Part shown: piece after piece, positions 7,531 through 16,287 of the stretch
Layout of the letters: each line of letters starts with the position of its first letter
Position numbering within the stretch: position 1 is the first letter of the stretch
From: Clostridiaceae bacterium
GTDB lineage: Bacteria; Bacillota; Clostridia; Lachnospirales; Lachnospiraceae
Reading direction: 5' to 3'
Length of the DNA: 47,081 bases
Assembly (NCBI GenBank): GCA_009911065.1
Contig: QXWR01000041.1
Location: 1 to 47,081, forward strand
Notes under the pieces: model-generated
Seen by the model: only the letters and a program-made list of their open reading frames with translations
What the model was told of the DNA's origin: nothing
Database searches by the model: none
Position numbers and translations under genes: made by a program

Positions 7531-8587
7531 GCCCAAAGTCAATCTGAGTGATTTCGATGATATGCTGCATTTTGACACAGAGCCGGAAAGAGCGGTTACG
7601 GATACCCCGGCGGCATCTGCAAAGGGGAAGGTTCCGGAACCGGCAGGCATCCTGGAAATGGATTTTGCCCGGATGGAGCCGTTCCCCAACCATAAGTTTA
7701 AGCTGTACGAGGGACAGCAGCTTGCCGACATGGTGGAGAGCATCCGCCAGTTCGGCGTCCTGCTCCCCATTATCCTCTGGCATGACGAGGACGGGAAATA
7801 CATCATTTTGAGCGGGCATAACCGTCACAATGCCGCCCTGCTTGCGGGGCTTACCAAAGGCCCGGTCATCATAACGGAGAACCTGACCTATGATGAAGCC
7901 GTGCTGATTGTGACGGAGACCAATCTCCGGCAGCGTTCTTTTGGGGATATGAGCCATTCCGAAAGGGCATACTGTCTTGCCCAGCACTATGAGGCTTTGA
8001 AGTCACAGGGCAGGAGGAATGACCTTTTAGATGAGATAGAAATGCTCTTAAACCCGCATGAATCCAGGGAAAATGGGACATGTGCTCAAGTTGAGCACAA
8101 GTTGAAAAGCAGGGATAAAATTGGTGAGGAATATGGGCTTTCCCATGCGAAAGTGGCACGATATATCCGGCTTGCGGGGTTAAATACCAAGCTGCTGGAA
8201 AAGGTGGATACCGGCGAAATCGCCTTCCTTGCCGCATACGACCTGTCCTTTATCGGGAACGCAGACCGGCAGAGCCAGATAGCGGAACTGATGGAGAGCG
8301 ACAACTACAAGATAGACATGAAAAAGGCGGAACTTCTCCGCAGCTACTACGAGACCGGAAAACTGAATGACATAGCCACTGTGCAGATACTTTCCGGAGA
8401 GAAAACACGGAAACCAAAAACCAGTAAGCCGCAGCCCTTTAAGGTGAAACAGGCGGTGATCACCAAGTACTTCACCGCAGGCCAGAGCGCCAGAGAGATT
8501 GAGGACACCATTGACCGGGCGCTGGCACTGTACTTTGAAAACCAGCATATTTCCCAAGAACAGGAAGAGCAGTTTCCGGATAAATAA
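7523..8587 (+). CDS. parB: ParB-family partition/nuclease-like protein
   Basis: About 354 residues from a TTG at 7523. This start is chosen because GGGAGGTG lies ~8 bases upstream and the start overlaps the parA stop. The N-terminal ParB/Srx domain shows MVESIRQFGVLLPIIL followed by ILSGHNRHNAAL, where classical ParB proteins have G-E-R-R, then NLRQRSF. A helix-turn-helix follows (GLSHAKVARYIRLAGL) with the ParB spacing, and a C-terminal helical part. It should bind a centromere-like site and work with ParA. Residues ~165-195 hold a low-similarity insert (NPHESRENGTCAQVEHK). The family assignment is firm; the DNA site is unknown. Confidence 0.92.
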   Translation: MGKPKVNLSDFDDMLHFDTEPERAVTDTPAASAKGKVPEPAGILEMDFARMEPFPNHKFKLYEGQQLADMVESIRQFGVLLPIILWHDEDGKYIILSGHNRHNAALLAGLTKGPVIITENLTYDEAVLIVTETNLRQRSFGDMSHSERAYCLAQHYEALKSQGRRNDLLDEIEMLLNPHESRENGTCAQVEHKLKSRDKIGEEYGLSHAKVARYIRLAGLNTKLLEKVDTGEIAFLAAYDLSFIGNADRQSQIAELMESDNYKIDMKKAELLRSYYETGKLNDIATVQILSGEKTRKPKTSKPQPFKVKQAVITKYFTAGQSAREIEDTIDRALALYFENQHISQEQEEQFPDK

Positions 8588-8664
8588 GCAATCCGGATGT
8601 GTTCATGGGACTGGCATGAAAAAGGGAATATGCGTAACTGAAATGAGAGAAGGAGGGGAACAGC

Positions 8665-11600
8665 TTGAGCAGAGCGGGCAGTTTAGCAGACCTTTACAGA
8701 GCGTCCGTACAGGAGTATACAAAAACACCGGCAGAGTGGAAAGGCCTGCTGTCCTGTGTCGCACGGTTCTACAAGCGTTCCTTTGACAATGCGGTGCTGA
8801 TCTACGCGCAGAAGCCGGACGCCACCCAGCTGGGAACCTTTGACGAGTGGCATGACAAGCGGGTGGGGCGCAGCATCAACCGGGGAGCCAAAAGTATTGC
8901 GGTCATTGACATGGTGAACCCCAATGCCAGTATCAAATATCTCTTTGACTTCATGGATACCAACGGCAGCGTCCAGTCCTACCGGAACCTGCAGAAGTAC
9001 CTGTGGGAACTGGAGGAACAGTACCGTCCCAGTGTTATCATGCGGTTCCATGAAAAATATAACACTCCCACAAGGAGCATGGACGCCTGCCTGTATCATC
9101 TGGTGAGCCTGCGGGTGAGGGACTGGCTTTCACCCTACATGGAAAGTTTTAAGGTACGGGACGAGGAAAGCCCTCTCCATGGGATGCCGGAAGATGCGGT
9201 GAAGGCAGAGTTTATGGGGCTGATAATGGAAAGTGTGGCTTATACCGTATTTTCCAAATGTGGGATTTCCACGGAGATGTTTGAGGATGGTAGTTTTGAG
9301 AACATCAGCAATTACAACACACTCCAGCTTTTCATGGCGCTGGGAAGCTGCACGGTCTCTATCGCAAGGCCCATCCTGAATGAAATCTACAGGGAAATCC
9401 AGGACATCAAAATCGAAAGGAGCAAAATCTATGAGAACAGAGCCGTTGATGAACTTTACATACAGACAGGGAGAGGACGGGATGCTGTATCCCGAAATCA
9501 GGGTATCGGAGAACCCGCAGACCGACCGGATGCCGGTGGGACGGTTCGGGAGCCGGTGGAAAGCGTACATGATGGAGAAGCATCCCCACAGGCTGTCGGA
9601 ACTGGTGGCACAGGGCAGGATCAACGAAATGATCCTTCAGGCAGACCAGGAGGCGGAGCAGAGAAAGGAGGAGCTGATTCAGGAACTGCTGGCCGTCCAT
9701 CCCATGCCGGAGACAGAGGATACCATGGAGAGAGCCGGATACATGAACAGGATAACGAAAGAAGCGGAAGAGATCGTAATGGACGAGGTGGTGCTGAAAG
9801 CCAGATAACACCTGCGTTCCCGCCGTCCCCTCAAACTACAAAATCGCCTGCAGATGGTTTTAAACCGTCTGTGGGCGATTTTTTCGTTGTACCGCCAAAG
9901 TCACAGGAAACCCTACGGGCATCCCGGTCAGATACGGGAGAGATTCCGGAACAAAAACCGGAGATAATCAGGCAGACGGAGCAGGGGACAGGTTCTGCAC
10001 ATCCACAAGAGGAAATCGCAGAGCCGGAGGCTGCATCTGTAGAGAAATCAGGAGAGGCACCAGAGGCGGAAAATACAATAATTTCAGAGCAGGAACCAAA
10101 AGAGGTATCACAGCCGGAAGAAAGTATGGCAGAGAGCACAGAGGAATTGCCGGAAGCCGGGACGGGAATAAAACCAGAGCAGGAAGAACTGTCAAAGCCG
10201 GAGGCAGAACAGAGAACCGAAGAAACATGGCAGTCAAAAGTAAAGCCGGAACAGAAATCCGGGGAAATACCGCAGCCCAAGACAGAACCAGAAGCCATAC
10301 TGGAAATGCGGGAAAAAACAGATTCTGCGGAGAAAGGACATGCGGAAATATCCAGGGTAGCAAAAGCGGAAATACCGTCCTATTCCTCCGGCCTGCTGGA
10401 AGAGGAAGAAATCTCCGAGCTTCTGGATATGGTCTTATGCGCGGATGACCTGGTTCCTGACGCAAGGGTGTGGCATTCTGAAATCTGCGGTTTTTTCCAG
10501 AGAGGCAACAGCCAGGAGAAAAAGGCAAATGCCCTGAAACTGATTTACGGGGAACTGGACGAAGATTACACCATCCATGATGGCGGCTATCAGGTGCATG
10601 TTTTAGGCCAAAGTGAGGGGATTGTGTTTCAGGCAGACGGAGGCGATTACTTCTATTCCTATCCGGAACTGACACAGCGGATTGATGCCCTGATCCTGGG
10701 CGGTATCTATCCGTTCAGCATAGAGGAAGAAGAACTGGATGATTTTGCCATTCCGGATGAAAGGGAGGAACTGGAGGAAAGCCGCGGGAACCGTGAAACA
10801 AAGATATCAGCAGAGTATGCTGTGGAAGAGGAAGCATATTCTTTCGGAGGGGAAATGGAGAACCCGGAAGAGCCGGACAATGAGCAGATCTCCCTCTTTG
10901 ACCTGGGGATGGAATCCGGTTATGAGGACAATACCGGTTCCGGCCGGGATGCCCTGCTGGATGCAGATAAGGCGCCGGAACAGCCCCTCCCCTTCCATGA
11001 GGGAGAAAGGATTTCCTACAACGGCAGGGTTTACGAGATTCTGCGGTATCTCTATGATAACAGGACAGTGGAGATCGGGGATATCAGCCAGTTAAAGAAC
11101 CTGGACGGATTTAAAATCCGGGAACGGGTTCCGGCTTCAGAGATTGAAGGCTGCCAGACGGTGAAGGACAATTACACAGATGGAGAGATTGCATCCATAG
11201 TGGAAGCGGCAGTGCAGAGCAGTGAAGCCGGAGCGGGACAGACGGAGGCTCTGCAGACCATGCAGGCCAATGACGCCCACGACCGGGCCATCCTGGAGGA
11301 TTTCAGCCAGCGTATGCCTCATGGTTTTCACTACCGCTATTTAGAAGAGCATCACCTGTATGAAGGCGGCCCAAAGACAAAGTTCCGGAACAACGTGGCG
11401 GCCATCCGGCTGTTGAAGGAACTGGAAAAGCAGGGGCGGAAGGCAACCGCAGAGGAACAGATCACCCTTGCAAAATTTGTGGGATGGGGCGGTCTGGCCA
11501 ATGCCCTGACACCGGGAAAGAGCGGATGGGAAATGCAATATGAGGAAATACATCAGCTTCTCACAGAAGAGGAATTTCAGGCCGCGCAGGAAAGCACCCT

Positions 11601-14600
11601 GACTGCATACTACACGGAGCAGGGAGTGATACGGCACATCTATGACGCGTTGGAGAAATTCGGGTTTCATGGGGGAAATATCCTAGACCCTGCCATGGCG
11701 ACCGGGAACTTTTTCTCCGTCCTGCCGGAGAGCATGGCAGATTCCCGGCTGTACGGGGTGGAGCTTGAACCCATTTCAGGGCATATCGCAAAGCATCTTT
11801 ATCCCGATGCAGATATTCAGGTTACAGGCTTCGAGCATACCAATCATCCGGATCAGTTCTTCGATGTGGTCATCGGCAACATCCCCTTTCATTCCATCAA
11901 GGTAGACGACCCCAGATACAACCGGTTCAATTTCCGCATCCATGACTATTTTCTGGCAAAATCCCTGGACAAGACACGGCCGGGAGGGATCGTGGCAGTC
12001 ATCACATCCAAATACACCATGGACAAGGCAAACTCCAGTAACAGGAGATACCTGGCGCAGCGGGCGGAACTTCTGGGAGCCATCCGCCTGCCAAACACCG
12101 CCTTTAAGCAGGTGGCAGGGACAGAAGCCACCACGGATATCCTGTTTTTAAAGAAGCGGGAACGGGAGATTGTACCGGATGATATAAACAGCCCCTGGCT
12201 GTCCGTGGAGCAGAATACAGACGGCATCCCCATGAATACCTGGTTCATCGACCATCCGGAGATGGTGCTGGGGCGCATGGTGTTTGACGAGAGCGTGTAC
12301 GGCAATGAGAAAAGTACGGCCTGCCATCCCTTACCGGGGGACGACCTGGATGAACGGCTGGGGCGTGCCGTCAGCTATCTGGAGGGGAAGTACGAGGAAC
12401 CGGAGCAGGAAGAGGATATGCCGGGAACCGATGACCTACAGGAAAGAAAGTCCATTCCGGCAGACCCCAAAGTACGCAACTTCTCCTATGCACTGGCGGA
12501 TGGGAACCTGTATTACCGGGAACATTCCCGGATGTATGAGCAGGACATCACAGGAAAGAAAGCGGAGCGCATCAAAGGGCTTCTGGAGATCACACAGGCA
12601 GTCCGGGAACTGATAGACTTCCAGAACCAGGAACAGGGAAACCTGCCTGGGACAGAGTATGAAGCAGTGCTGCAGGAGCATATCGGAAATCTGAACCGGG
12701 TCTATGACCGCTTTGTAAAGAAATACAGCTATATCAATGCCTATGCCAACGTGATTGCGTTTTCCAGGGATTCCAATGCGCCGCTTCTGCGTTCCATTGA
12801 GAGGGAGAAAAAAGAGGAAACAAGGGAAAACGGACAAAACCATGTCCGTTATGAAAAGACCGCCATGTTCTACAAAGCCACCATCCGGCCAAAGATCATA
12901 CCCACTATGGCGGAGTCCGCAGAAGAGGCATTAAAGATCTCCTTAAACGTAAAGGGCAGGCTTGACCTGGACTATATGGCGCAGCTGTACCGGAGGCCGG
13001 ATGGAAGGGAGGCAACAAAGGATGAAATCATAGAAGAACTGGGGGATCAGATCTACCAGGACCCGGCCCTGTACAGGGGGAAGCCTTACGCTGGCTGGCA
13101 GACCGCCGGGGAATATTTAAGCGGCTATGTGAAGGACAAGCTGGCGGAGGCAGTCCTCAAAGCGGAGGAAGAGCCGGAGCGGTTTTCCCGGAACGTGGAG
13201 GCCCTGCGGACGGTGCAGCCCGCGCCGCTGACGCCCCGGGAGATCAGCTTCTCTTTAGGGACGCCATGGATACCGCTGGAGACCTATGAGGAGTTCATGT
13301 ATGAGACATTCAAGACACAGGAGGGGAGCCGGAGCGGACGCCATGCCACGGAACTGGAATATTCCAAATATAACGGTCAGTATTTTATAGCCAACAAAGG
13401 AAATGAGAGTGATTCCGTCACCGCCACCCAGGTCTGCGGCACGGAACGGATGAATGCCTATGAGATACTGGAGGCGTCCCTGAACCTGCGATTTGTGGAG
13501 GTAAAAGACCGGGTGGAGTGTACAGACCCGGACACCGGAGAAGAGAAAGTGAAGTATGTGCTGAACAAGAGGGAGACTATCCTTGCCAGGGAGAAGCAGG
13601 CGCAGATCAAGGCGGAGTTTGAGCGGTGGCTCTTTGCGGAACCGGAACGTGCGGCAAGCCTGACAAAGCTGTACAATGACCGGTTCAACAACATCCGGCC
13701 CCGCACCTATGACGGCTCTGGTCTGGTTCTGCCGGATTTATCCCAGGATATCCGGCTGCGCTCCCATCAGCTTGATGTGATAGCCCACGGCCTGTACGGG
13801 GACGGGAACCTTCTGATGGCCCACGAGGTAGGGGCGGGAAAGACCTATGCCGCCATCGTCCTGGCCCATGAATTAAAGCGGCTGGGGAAGGTGGCGAAAC
13901 CGCTGATTGCCGTCCCCAACCATCTGGTGGGGCAGTGGTCTGACGCCTATATGGAGCTGTACCCCAATGCCAATATCTTAGTGGCGGAAAAGAAGGATTT
14001 CCAGAGGGCGAACCGCCGCCGTTTCGTGAGCCGGATCGCCACCGGGGAGTATGACTGTATCATCATGGCACATTCCAGCTTTGAACTCATCGGATTATCC
14101 AGGGAGAGGCAGCTGGCGGCCATGAGGGCGGAACTGGATGAGGTGACAAAGGCCATTGACGAGCAGAAATCCAGCTCCGGAAGGGACTGGTCCCTAAAGC
14201 AGATGCAGATCTTCCGGAAGAACCTGCAGTTCCGGTATGACCAGCTGTTTAATGCCGAGAAGAAAGACAGTCTCATCAATTTTGAAGAATTAGGTGTGGA
14301 TGCCCTGATTGTGGATGAGGCCCATGCCTATAAAAATAATTTTTCTTATACCAAGATGCGGAACGTGGCAGGCATCAGCGGCCAGAGCAGCCAGCGCGCC
14401 ATGGATATGCACCAGAAATGCCAGTATATCAATGAGATTGGCGGGGGAAAAGGAGTCATCTACCTGACCGGGACTCCCGTGAGCAACTCCATGTCGGAAT
14501 TATATGTGATGCAGAAAACCCTGCAGCCACAGGAACTGGAACGGCGGGGGCTTCTGATGTTTGACGCTTGGGCGGGGACTTTCGGACGTGTCACATCCTC

Positions 14601-14898
14601 CCTGGAAATCCGGCCGGAGGGCAACGGCTATCAGATGAAGAACCGGTTTTCCCAGTTCCACAACCTGCCGGAGCTGATGAGCATGTTTTCCCTGATTGCG
14701 GATATCCGGACAGCGGATATGCTGGAACTGCCCACGCCGGAGTTAAAAACCGGCAGCCCCCAGGTCATTAAATCTGTCTGTACCCCTGACCAGAAGCGGA
14801 TTGTCATGGAGCTGGCAGAACGGGCGGAGGCCATCCGGAACGGGGAGGTGGACAGCAGCCAGGACAATTTCCTGAAGCTGACTGAAGTGGTAAACTAA
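8665..14898 (+). CDS. giant ArdC-like/N6-methylase/SNF2 helicase protein, 3' end cut off by IS
   Basis: The TTG at 8665 follows GAAGGAGGGG. Residues 1-250 resemble the N-terminal antirestriction-type domain of giant ICE proteins. Residues ~255-600 are a disordered Gly/Arg then Glu/Pro-rich linker, part of which is overprinted by the TnpV-like gene. An N6-adenine methylase-like domain has DPAMATGNFFS at ~1004 and GNIPF at ~1070. A superfamily 2 helicase has Walker A AHEVGAGKTYAA at ~1719, DEAH at ~1882 and TGTPVSNS at ~1934. The frame enters the IS3 element at 14883 and stops at 14898 after five foreign codons, so motifs V-VI are lost. Intact relatives are ~2,600-2,900 residues. They are thought to protect incoming DNA, but their biochemical role is not established. 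The truncated protein could still supply its N-terminal and methylase domains. Confidence 0.9.
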   Translation: MSRAGSLADLYRASVQEYTKTPAEWKGLLSCVARFYKRSFDNAVLIYAQKPDATQLGTFDEWHDKRVGRSINRGAKSIAVIDMVNPNASIKYLFDFMDTNGSVQSYRNLQKYLWELEEQYRPSVIMRFHEKYNTPTRSMDACLYHLVSLRVRDWLSPYMESFKVRDEESPLHGMPEDAVKAEFMGLIMESVAYTVFSKCGISTEMFEDGSFENISNYNTLQLFMALGSCTVSIARPILNEIYREIQDIKIERSKIYENRAVDELYIQTGRGRDAVSRNQGIGEPADRPDAGGTVREPVESVHDGEASPQAVGTGGTGQDQRNDPSGRPGGGAEKGGADSGTAGRPSHAGDRGYHGESRIHEQDNERSGRDRNGRGGAESQITPAFPPSPQTTKSPADGFKPSVGDFFVVPPKSQETLRASRSDTGEIPEQKPEIIRQTEQGTGSAHPQEEIAEPEAASVEKSGEAPEAENTIISEQEPKEVSQPEESMAESTEELPEAGTGIKPEQEELSKPEAEQRTEETWQSKVKPEQKSGEIPQPKTEPEAILEMREKTDSAEKGHAEISRVAKAEIPSYSSGLLEEEEISELLDMVLCADDLVPDARVWHSEICGFFQRGNSQEKKANALKLIYGELDEDYTIHDGGYQVHVLGQSEGIVFQADGGDYFYSYPELTQRIDALILGGIYPFSIEEEELDDFAIPDEREELEESRGNRETKISAEYAVEEEAYSFGGEMENPEEPDNEQISLFDLGMESGYEDNTGSGRDALLDADKAPEQPLPFHEGERISYNGRVYEILRYLYDNRTVEIGDISQLKNLDGFKIRERVPASEIEGCQTVKDNYTDGEIASIVEAAVQSSEAGAGQTEALQTMQANDAHDRAILEDFSQRMPHGFHYRYLEEHHLYEGGPKTKFRNNVAAIRLLKELEKQGRKATAEEQITLAKFVGWGGLANALTPGKSGWEMQYEEIHQLLTEEEFQAAQESTLTAYYTEQGVIRHIYDALEKFGFHGGNILDPAMATGNFFSVLPESMADSRLYGVELEPISGHIAKHLYPDADIQVTGFEHTNHPDQFFDVVIGNIPFHSIKVDDPRYNRFNFRIHDYFLAKSLDKTRPGGIVAVITSKYTMDKANSSNRRYLAQRAELLGAIRLPNTAFKQVAGTEATTDILFLKKREREIVPDDINSPWLSVEQNTDGIPMNTWFIDHPEMVLGRMVFDESVYGNEKSTACHPLPGDDLDERLGRAVSYLEGKYEEPEQEEDMPGTDDLQERKSIPADPKVRNFSYALADGNLYYREHSRMYEQDITGKKAERIKGLLEITQAVRELIDFQNQEQGNLPGTEYEAVLQEHIGNLNRVYDRFVKKYSYINAYANVIAFSRDSNAPLLRSIEREKKEETRENGQNHVRYEKTAMFYKATIRPKIIPTMAESAEEALKISLNVKGRLDLDYMAQLYRRPDGREATKDEIIEELGDQIYQDPALYRGKPYAGWQTAGEYLSGYVKDKLAEAVLKAEEEPERFSRNVEALRTVQPAPLTPREISFSLGTPWIPLETYEEFMYETFKTQEGSRSGRHATELEYSKYNGQYFIANKGNESDSVTATQVCGTERMNAYEILEASLNLRFVEVKDRVECTDPDTGEEKVKYVLNKRETILAREKQAQIKAEFERWLFAEPERAASLTKLYNDRFNNIRPRTYDGSGLVLPDLSQDIRLRSHQLDVIAHGLYGDGNLLMAHEVGAGKTYAAIVLAHELKRLGKVAKPLIAVPNHLVGQWSDAYMELYPNANILVAEKKDFQRANRRRFVSRIATGEYDCIIMAHSSFELIGLSRERQLAAMRAELDEVTKAIDEQKSSSGRDWSLKQMQIFRKNLQFRYDQLFNAEKKDSLINFEELGVDALIVDEAHAYKNNFSYTKMRNVAGISGQSSQRAMDMHQKCQYINEIGGGKGVIYLTGTPVSNSMSELYVMQKTLQPQELERRGLLMFDAWAGTFGRVTSSLEIRPEGNGYQMKNRFSQFHNLPELMSMFSLIADIRTADMLELPTPELKTGSPQVIKSVCTPDQKRIVMELAERAEAIRNGEVDSSQDNFLKLTEVVN
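9431..9808 (+). CDS. TnpV-like protein overprinted inside the helicase gene
   Basis: A 125-residue frame, +1 relative to the host gene. Its ATG lies 8 bases after a perfect GAAAGGAG (9415-9422), and a terminator-like hairpin follows the stop. The protein has the TnpV pattern known from clostridial transposons such as Tn4451: L-Y-P-E-I near the start, P-V-G-R-F-G-x-x-W-K-A-Y-M, a helix with RINEMILQADQEAEQR, then YMNRITKEAEEIVMDEVV at the end. The host frame over the same bases is low-complexity Gly/Arg/Asp sequence, as expected when the other frame is under constraint. The role of TnpV is unknown. The family call is by eye. A chance open frame is unlikely given the ribosome site, the protein-like composition and the hairpin. 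Confidence 0.7.
   Translation: MRTEPLMNFTYRQGEDGMLYPEIRVSENPQTDRMPVGRFGSRWKAYMMEKHPHRLSELVAQGRINEMILQADQEAEQRKEELIQELLAVHPMPETEDTMERAGYMNRITKEAEEIVMDEVVLKAR
9840..9884 (+). terminator. terminator-like hairpin inside the helicase ORF
   Basis: AAATCGCC (9841-9848) pairs with GGCGATTT (9874-9881). The helix continues, with short mismatches, through CAGA/TCTG and GGTTT/AAACC, giving ~17 paired positions, and runs into a T6 tract. It lies 32 bases after the TnpV-like stop and within the coding frame of the giant protein, so it probably serves the overprinted gene and could attenuate the host transcript. Confidence 0.7.
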
Positions 14899-14908
14899 AA
14901 TTGGACAC
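14883..14908. repeat. left terminal inverted repeat of the IS3 element
   Basis: Begins TGAAGTGGTAAAC and ends AAAATTGGACAC. It matches the reverse complement of the right end at 22 of 26 positions, with mismatches confined to the outer half. The helicase frame runs into it and stops at the TAA at 14896-14898. Confidence 0.85.
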
Positions 14909-15006
14909 GGAGGGGGTGGAAATTAGACAGCAAAAAGGGTAAGATTAAACACGGTCTATATTACACATGAACATCTCTCCCAGCAAAATGAACAGGAGGT
15001 TTACCA

Positions 15007-15375
15007 ATGGGCTACACAAGAGAAGAAAGACTGGACATCGGAAAACAGATTTACAACAATGAAATAAGCAAAAGCGACGCAGCCATAAAATACAAAATAA
15101 GCGAGGGCACAGCCAGGGATTACATGAGGCTTTACCGAGATGTAAACGGACTGCCGCCCAAAAATCGGGTTCACAAAGAAGAAAACACCGTGAAGATAAG
15201 CGTATATTCCTCTGAACCAGATTTGTCTGAATATGAATCCATGACAAAAGAAGAGCTGGTTAAGGAGCTGGTGAAATCCCGGATCCGTGAGGCGCGGTTA
15301 AAAAAAGGATACGAAGTGAAAGGAGTTGGTGCGGACAGGACAGTCACAATTTTCGACAACTGGAATATGAAATAA
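15007..15375 (+). CDS. IS3-family transposase OrfA
   Basis: A 122-residue protein with AGGAGG (14993-14998) before the ATG. The N-terminal half is a helix-turn-helix (KSDAAIKYKISEGTARDYM) that would bind the terminal repeats. The C-terminal half has an acidic helical region with the start of a leucine-zipper-like segment (MTKEELVKELVKSRIREARL), which in IS3 proteins mediates oligomerisation. A run of seven A followed by GG at 15300-15308 lies just after this helix and provides the -1 slip site that yields the OrfAB transposase. OrfA alone usually acts as a regulator or inhibitor of transposition. Confidence 0.85.
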   Translation: MGYTREERLDIGKQIYNNEISKSDAAIKYKISEGTARDYMRLYRDVNGLPPKNRVHKEENTVKISVYSSEPDLSEYESMTKEELVKELVKSRIREARLKKGYEVKGVGADRTVTIFDNWNMK

Positions 15376-16229
15376 TTCTGGAGCTGTCCGGCGAATTTCC
15401 GGTTCAGATGTTATGTGAAACAATGGGAATGCAAAGAAGCAGTTTCTATTACTGGAAAAAACGCCTTGCAGCTCCAGCACCGAAAACAAAAGCGCTTGCA
15501 GACAATACCACTCTTTTCTGGGAATACCACATAAAATATCCATCGCACGGCTACCGATGGCTGAATGCAAAGATAAAACTCGATACAGGCCTTTCTGTTT
15601 CAGATCCGTATGCGCACAAGTGCTGTAAACTGGCTGGAATCAAAAGCAGGTCGAAGCATTACCGGTACAAAAAGCCTGGTGAACCGCGTAAAGTATATCC
15701 GAACCTGATACTTGCTGGGATCGACATTGACGGGCCGATGCAGTGTATTGTAAGCGACATGACAGCATTCCGTGTAAAAGGCATTTATTATGAACTGACT
15801 CTGTACATGGATTTATGGAACAATGAAATACTCAGCCATTCGCTGTCTGCAAAACGTGGAGACAGAATGACATATATAAGCGGGCTAAATGACCTGATAG
15901 AGCTGAAAAAACAGCATCCAGAATACCAAATGGTTCTGCATTCAGACCAGGGTTCGGTGTACGCGTCAAAAAACTACAATGATCTACTTGGCCCCTGCGG
16001 CATCATACATTCCATGTCACGTGCTGGAACACCGACAGATAATGCAGCAATGGAGTCAATCAATGGATGGATAAAGTCAGAACTGTTTACAGATTTTCAT
16101 CTGCAGGGCGAAAACGTTCCAGAAGAGATGGAGGCATATATAAAATTTTTCAACGAGGAACGGCCAGCATATGCACTGGGATATCTGACACCCAAACAGT
16201 ACAGGGAAACATATGCAACTGTACAGTAA
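15300..16229 (+). CDS. IS3-family transposase OrfB (DDE integrase), made by -1 frameshift
   Basis: The -1 frame is open from the slippery A7 at 15300-15306 through to 16229, so OrfB is probably made as an OrfAB fusion; an internal ATG at 15408 is an alternative. The catalytic core has the three DDE residues: first Asp in IVSDMTAF, second in LHSDQGSVY, and Glu in NAAMESINGWIKSE, spaced as in IS3/retroviral integrases. An upstream HTH_21-like segment (SSFYYWKKR ... HGYRWLNAKI) is present. No internal stops were seen, so the element may be active. Confidence 0.85.
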   Translation, partial: KKRIRSERSWCGQDSHNFRQLEYEIILELSGEFPVQMLCETMGMQRSSFYYWKKRLAAPAPKTKALADNTTLFWEYHIKYPSHGYRWLNAKIKLDTGLSVSDPYAHKCCKLAGIKSRSKHYRYKKPGEPRKVYPNLILAGIDIDGPMQCIVSDMTAFRVKGIYYELTLYMDLWNNEILSHSLSAKRGDRMTYISGLNDLIELKKQHPEYQMVLHSDQGSVYASKNYNDLLGPCGIIHSMSRAGTPTDNAAMESINGWIKSELFTDFHLQGENVPEEMEAYIKFFNEERPAYALGYLTPKQYRETYATVQ

Positions 16230-16261
16230 TTGCGGATTGTATGCGAAAAAATACAATTTAA

Positions 16262-16287
16262 GTGTCCAATTTTTGTTGACCAGTGCA
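16262..16287. repeat. right terminal inverted repeat of the IS3 element
   Basis: Begins GTGTCCAATTTTT and ends CAGTGCA. Read on the other strand it is nearly identical to the left end. The host helicase frame resumes directly after it with codons for Pro-Glu-Ile-Pro-Asp-Asp. Confidence 0.85.

Larger units (their letters stand above)
14883..16287 (+). mobile_element. IS3-family insertion sequence, 1405 bp, complete
   Basis: The ends are 26-bp imperfect inverted repeats (TG...CA, 22 of 26 matching). Inside are two overlapping frames with a typical IS3 arrangement: an HTH OrfA and a DDE OrfB joined by a -1 frameshift site. The element sits in the giant helicase gene in the same orientation. The flanks (CTGAC before and CCCGG after) show no target duplication. 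The reading frame implies that ~13 codons of the host gene are missing at the junction, consistent with an adjacent deletion. Confidence 0.9.
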
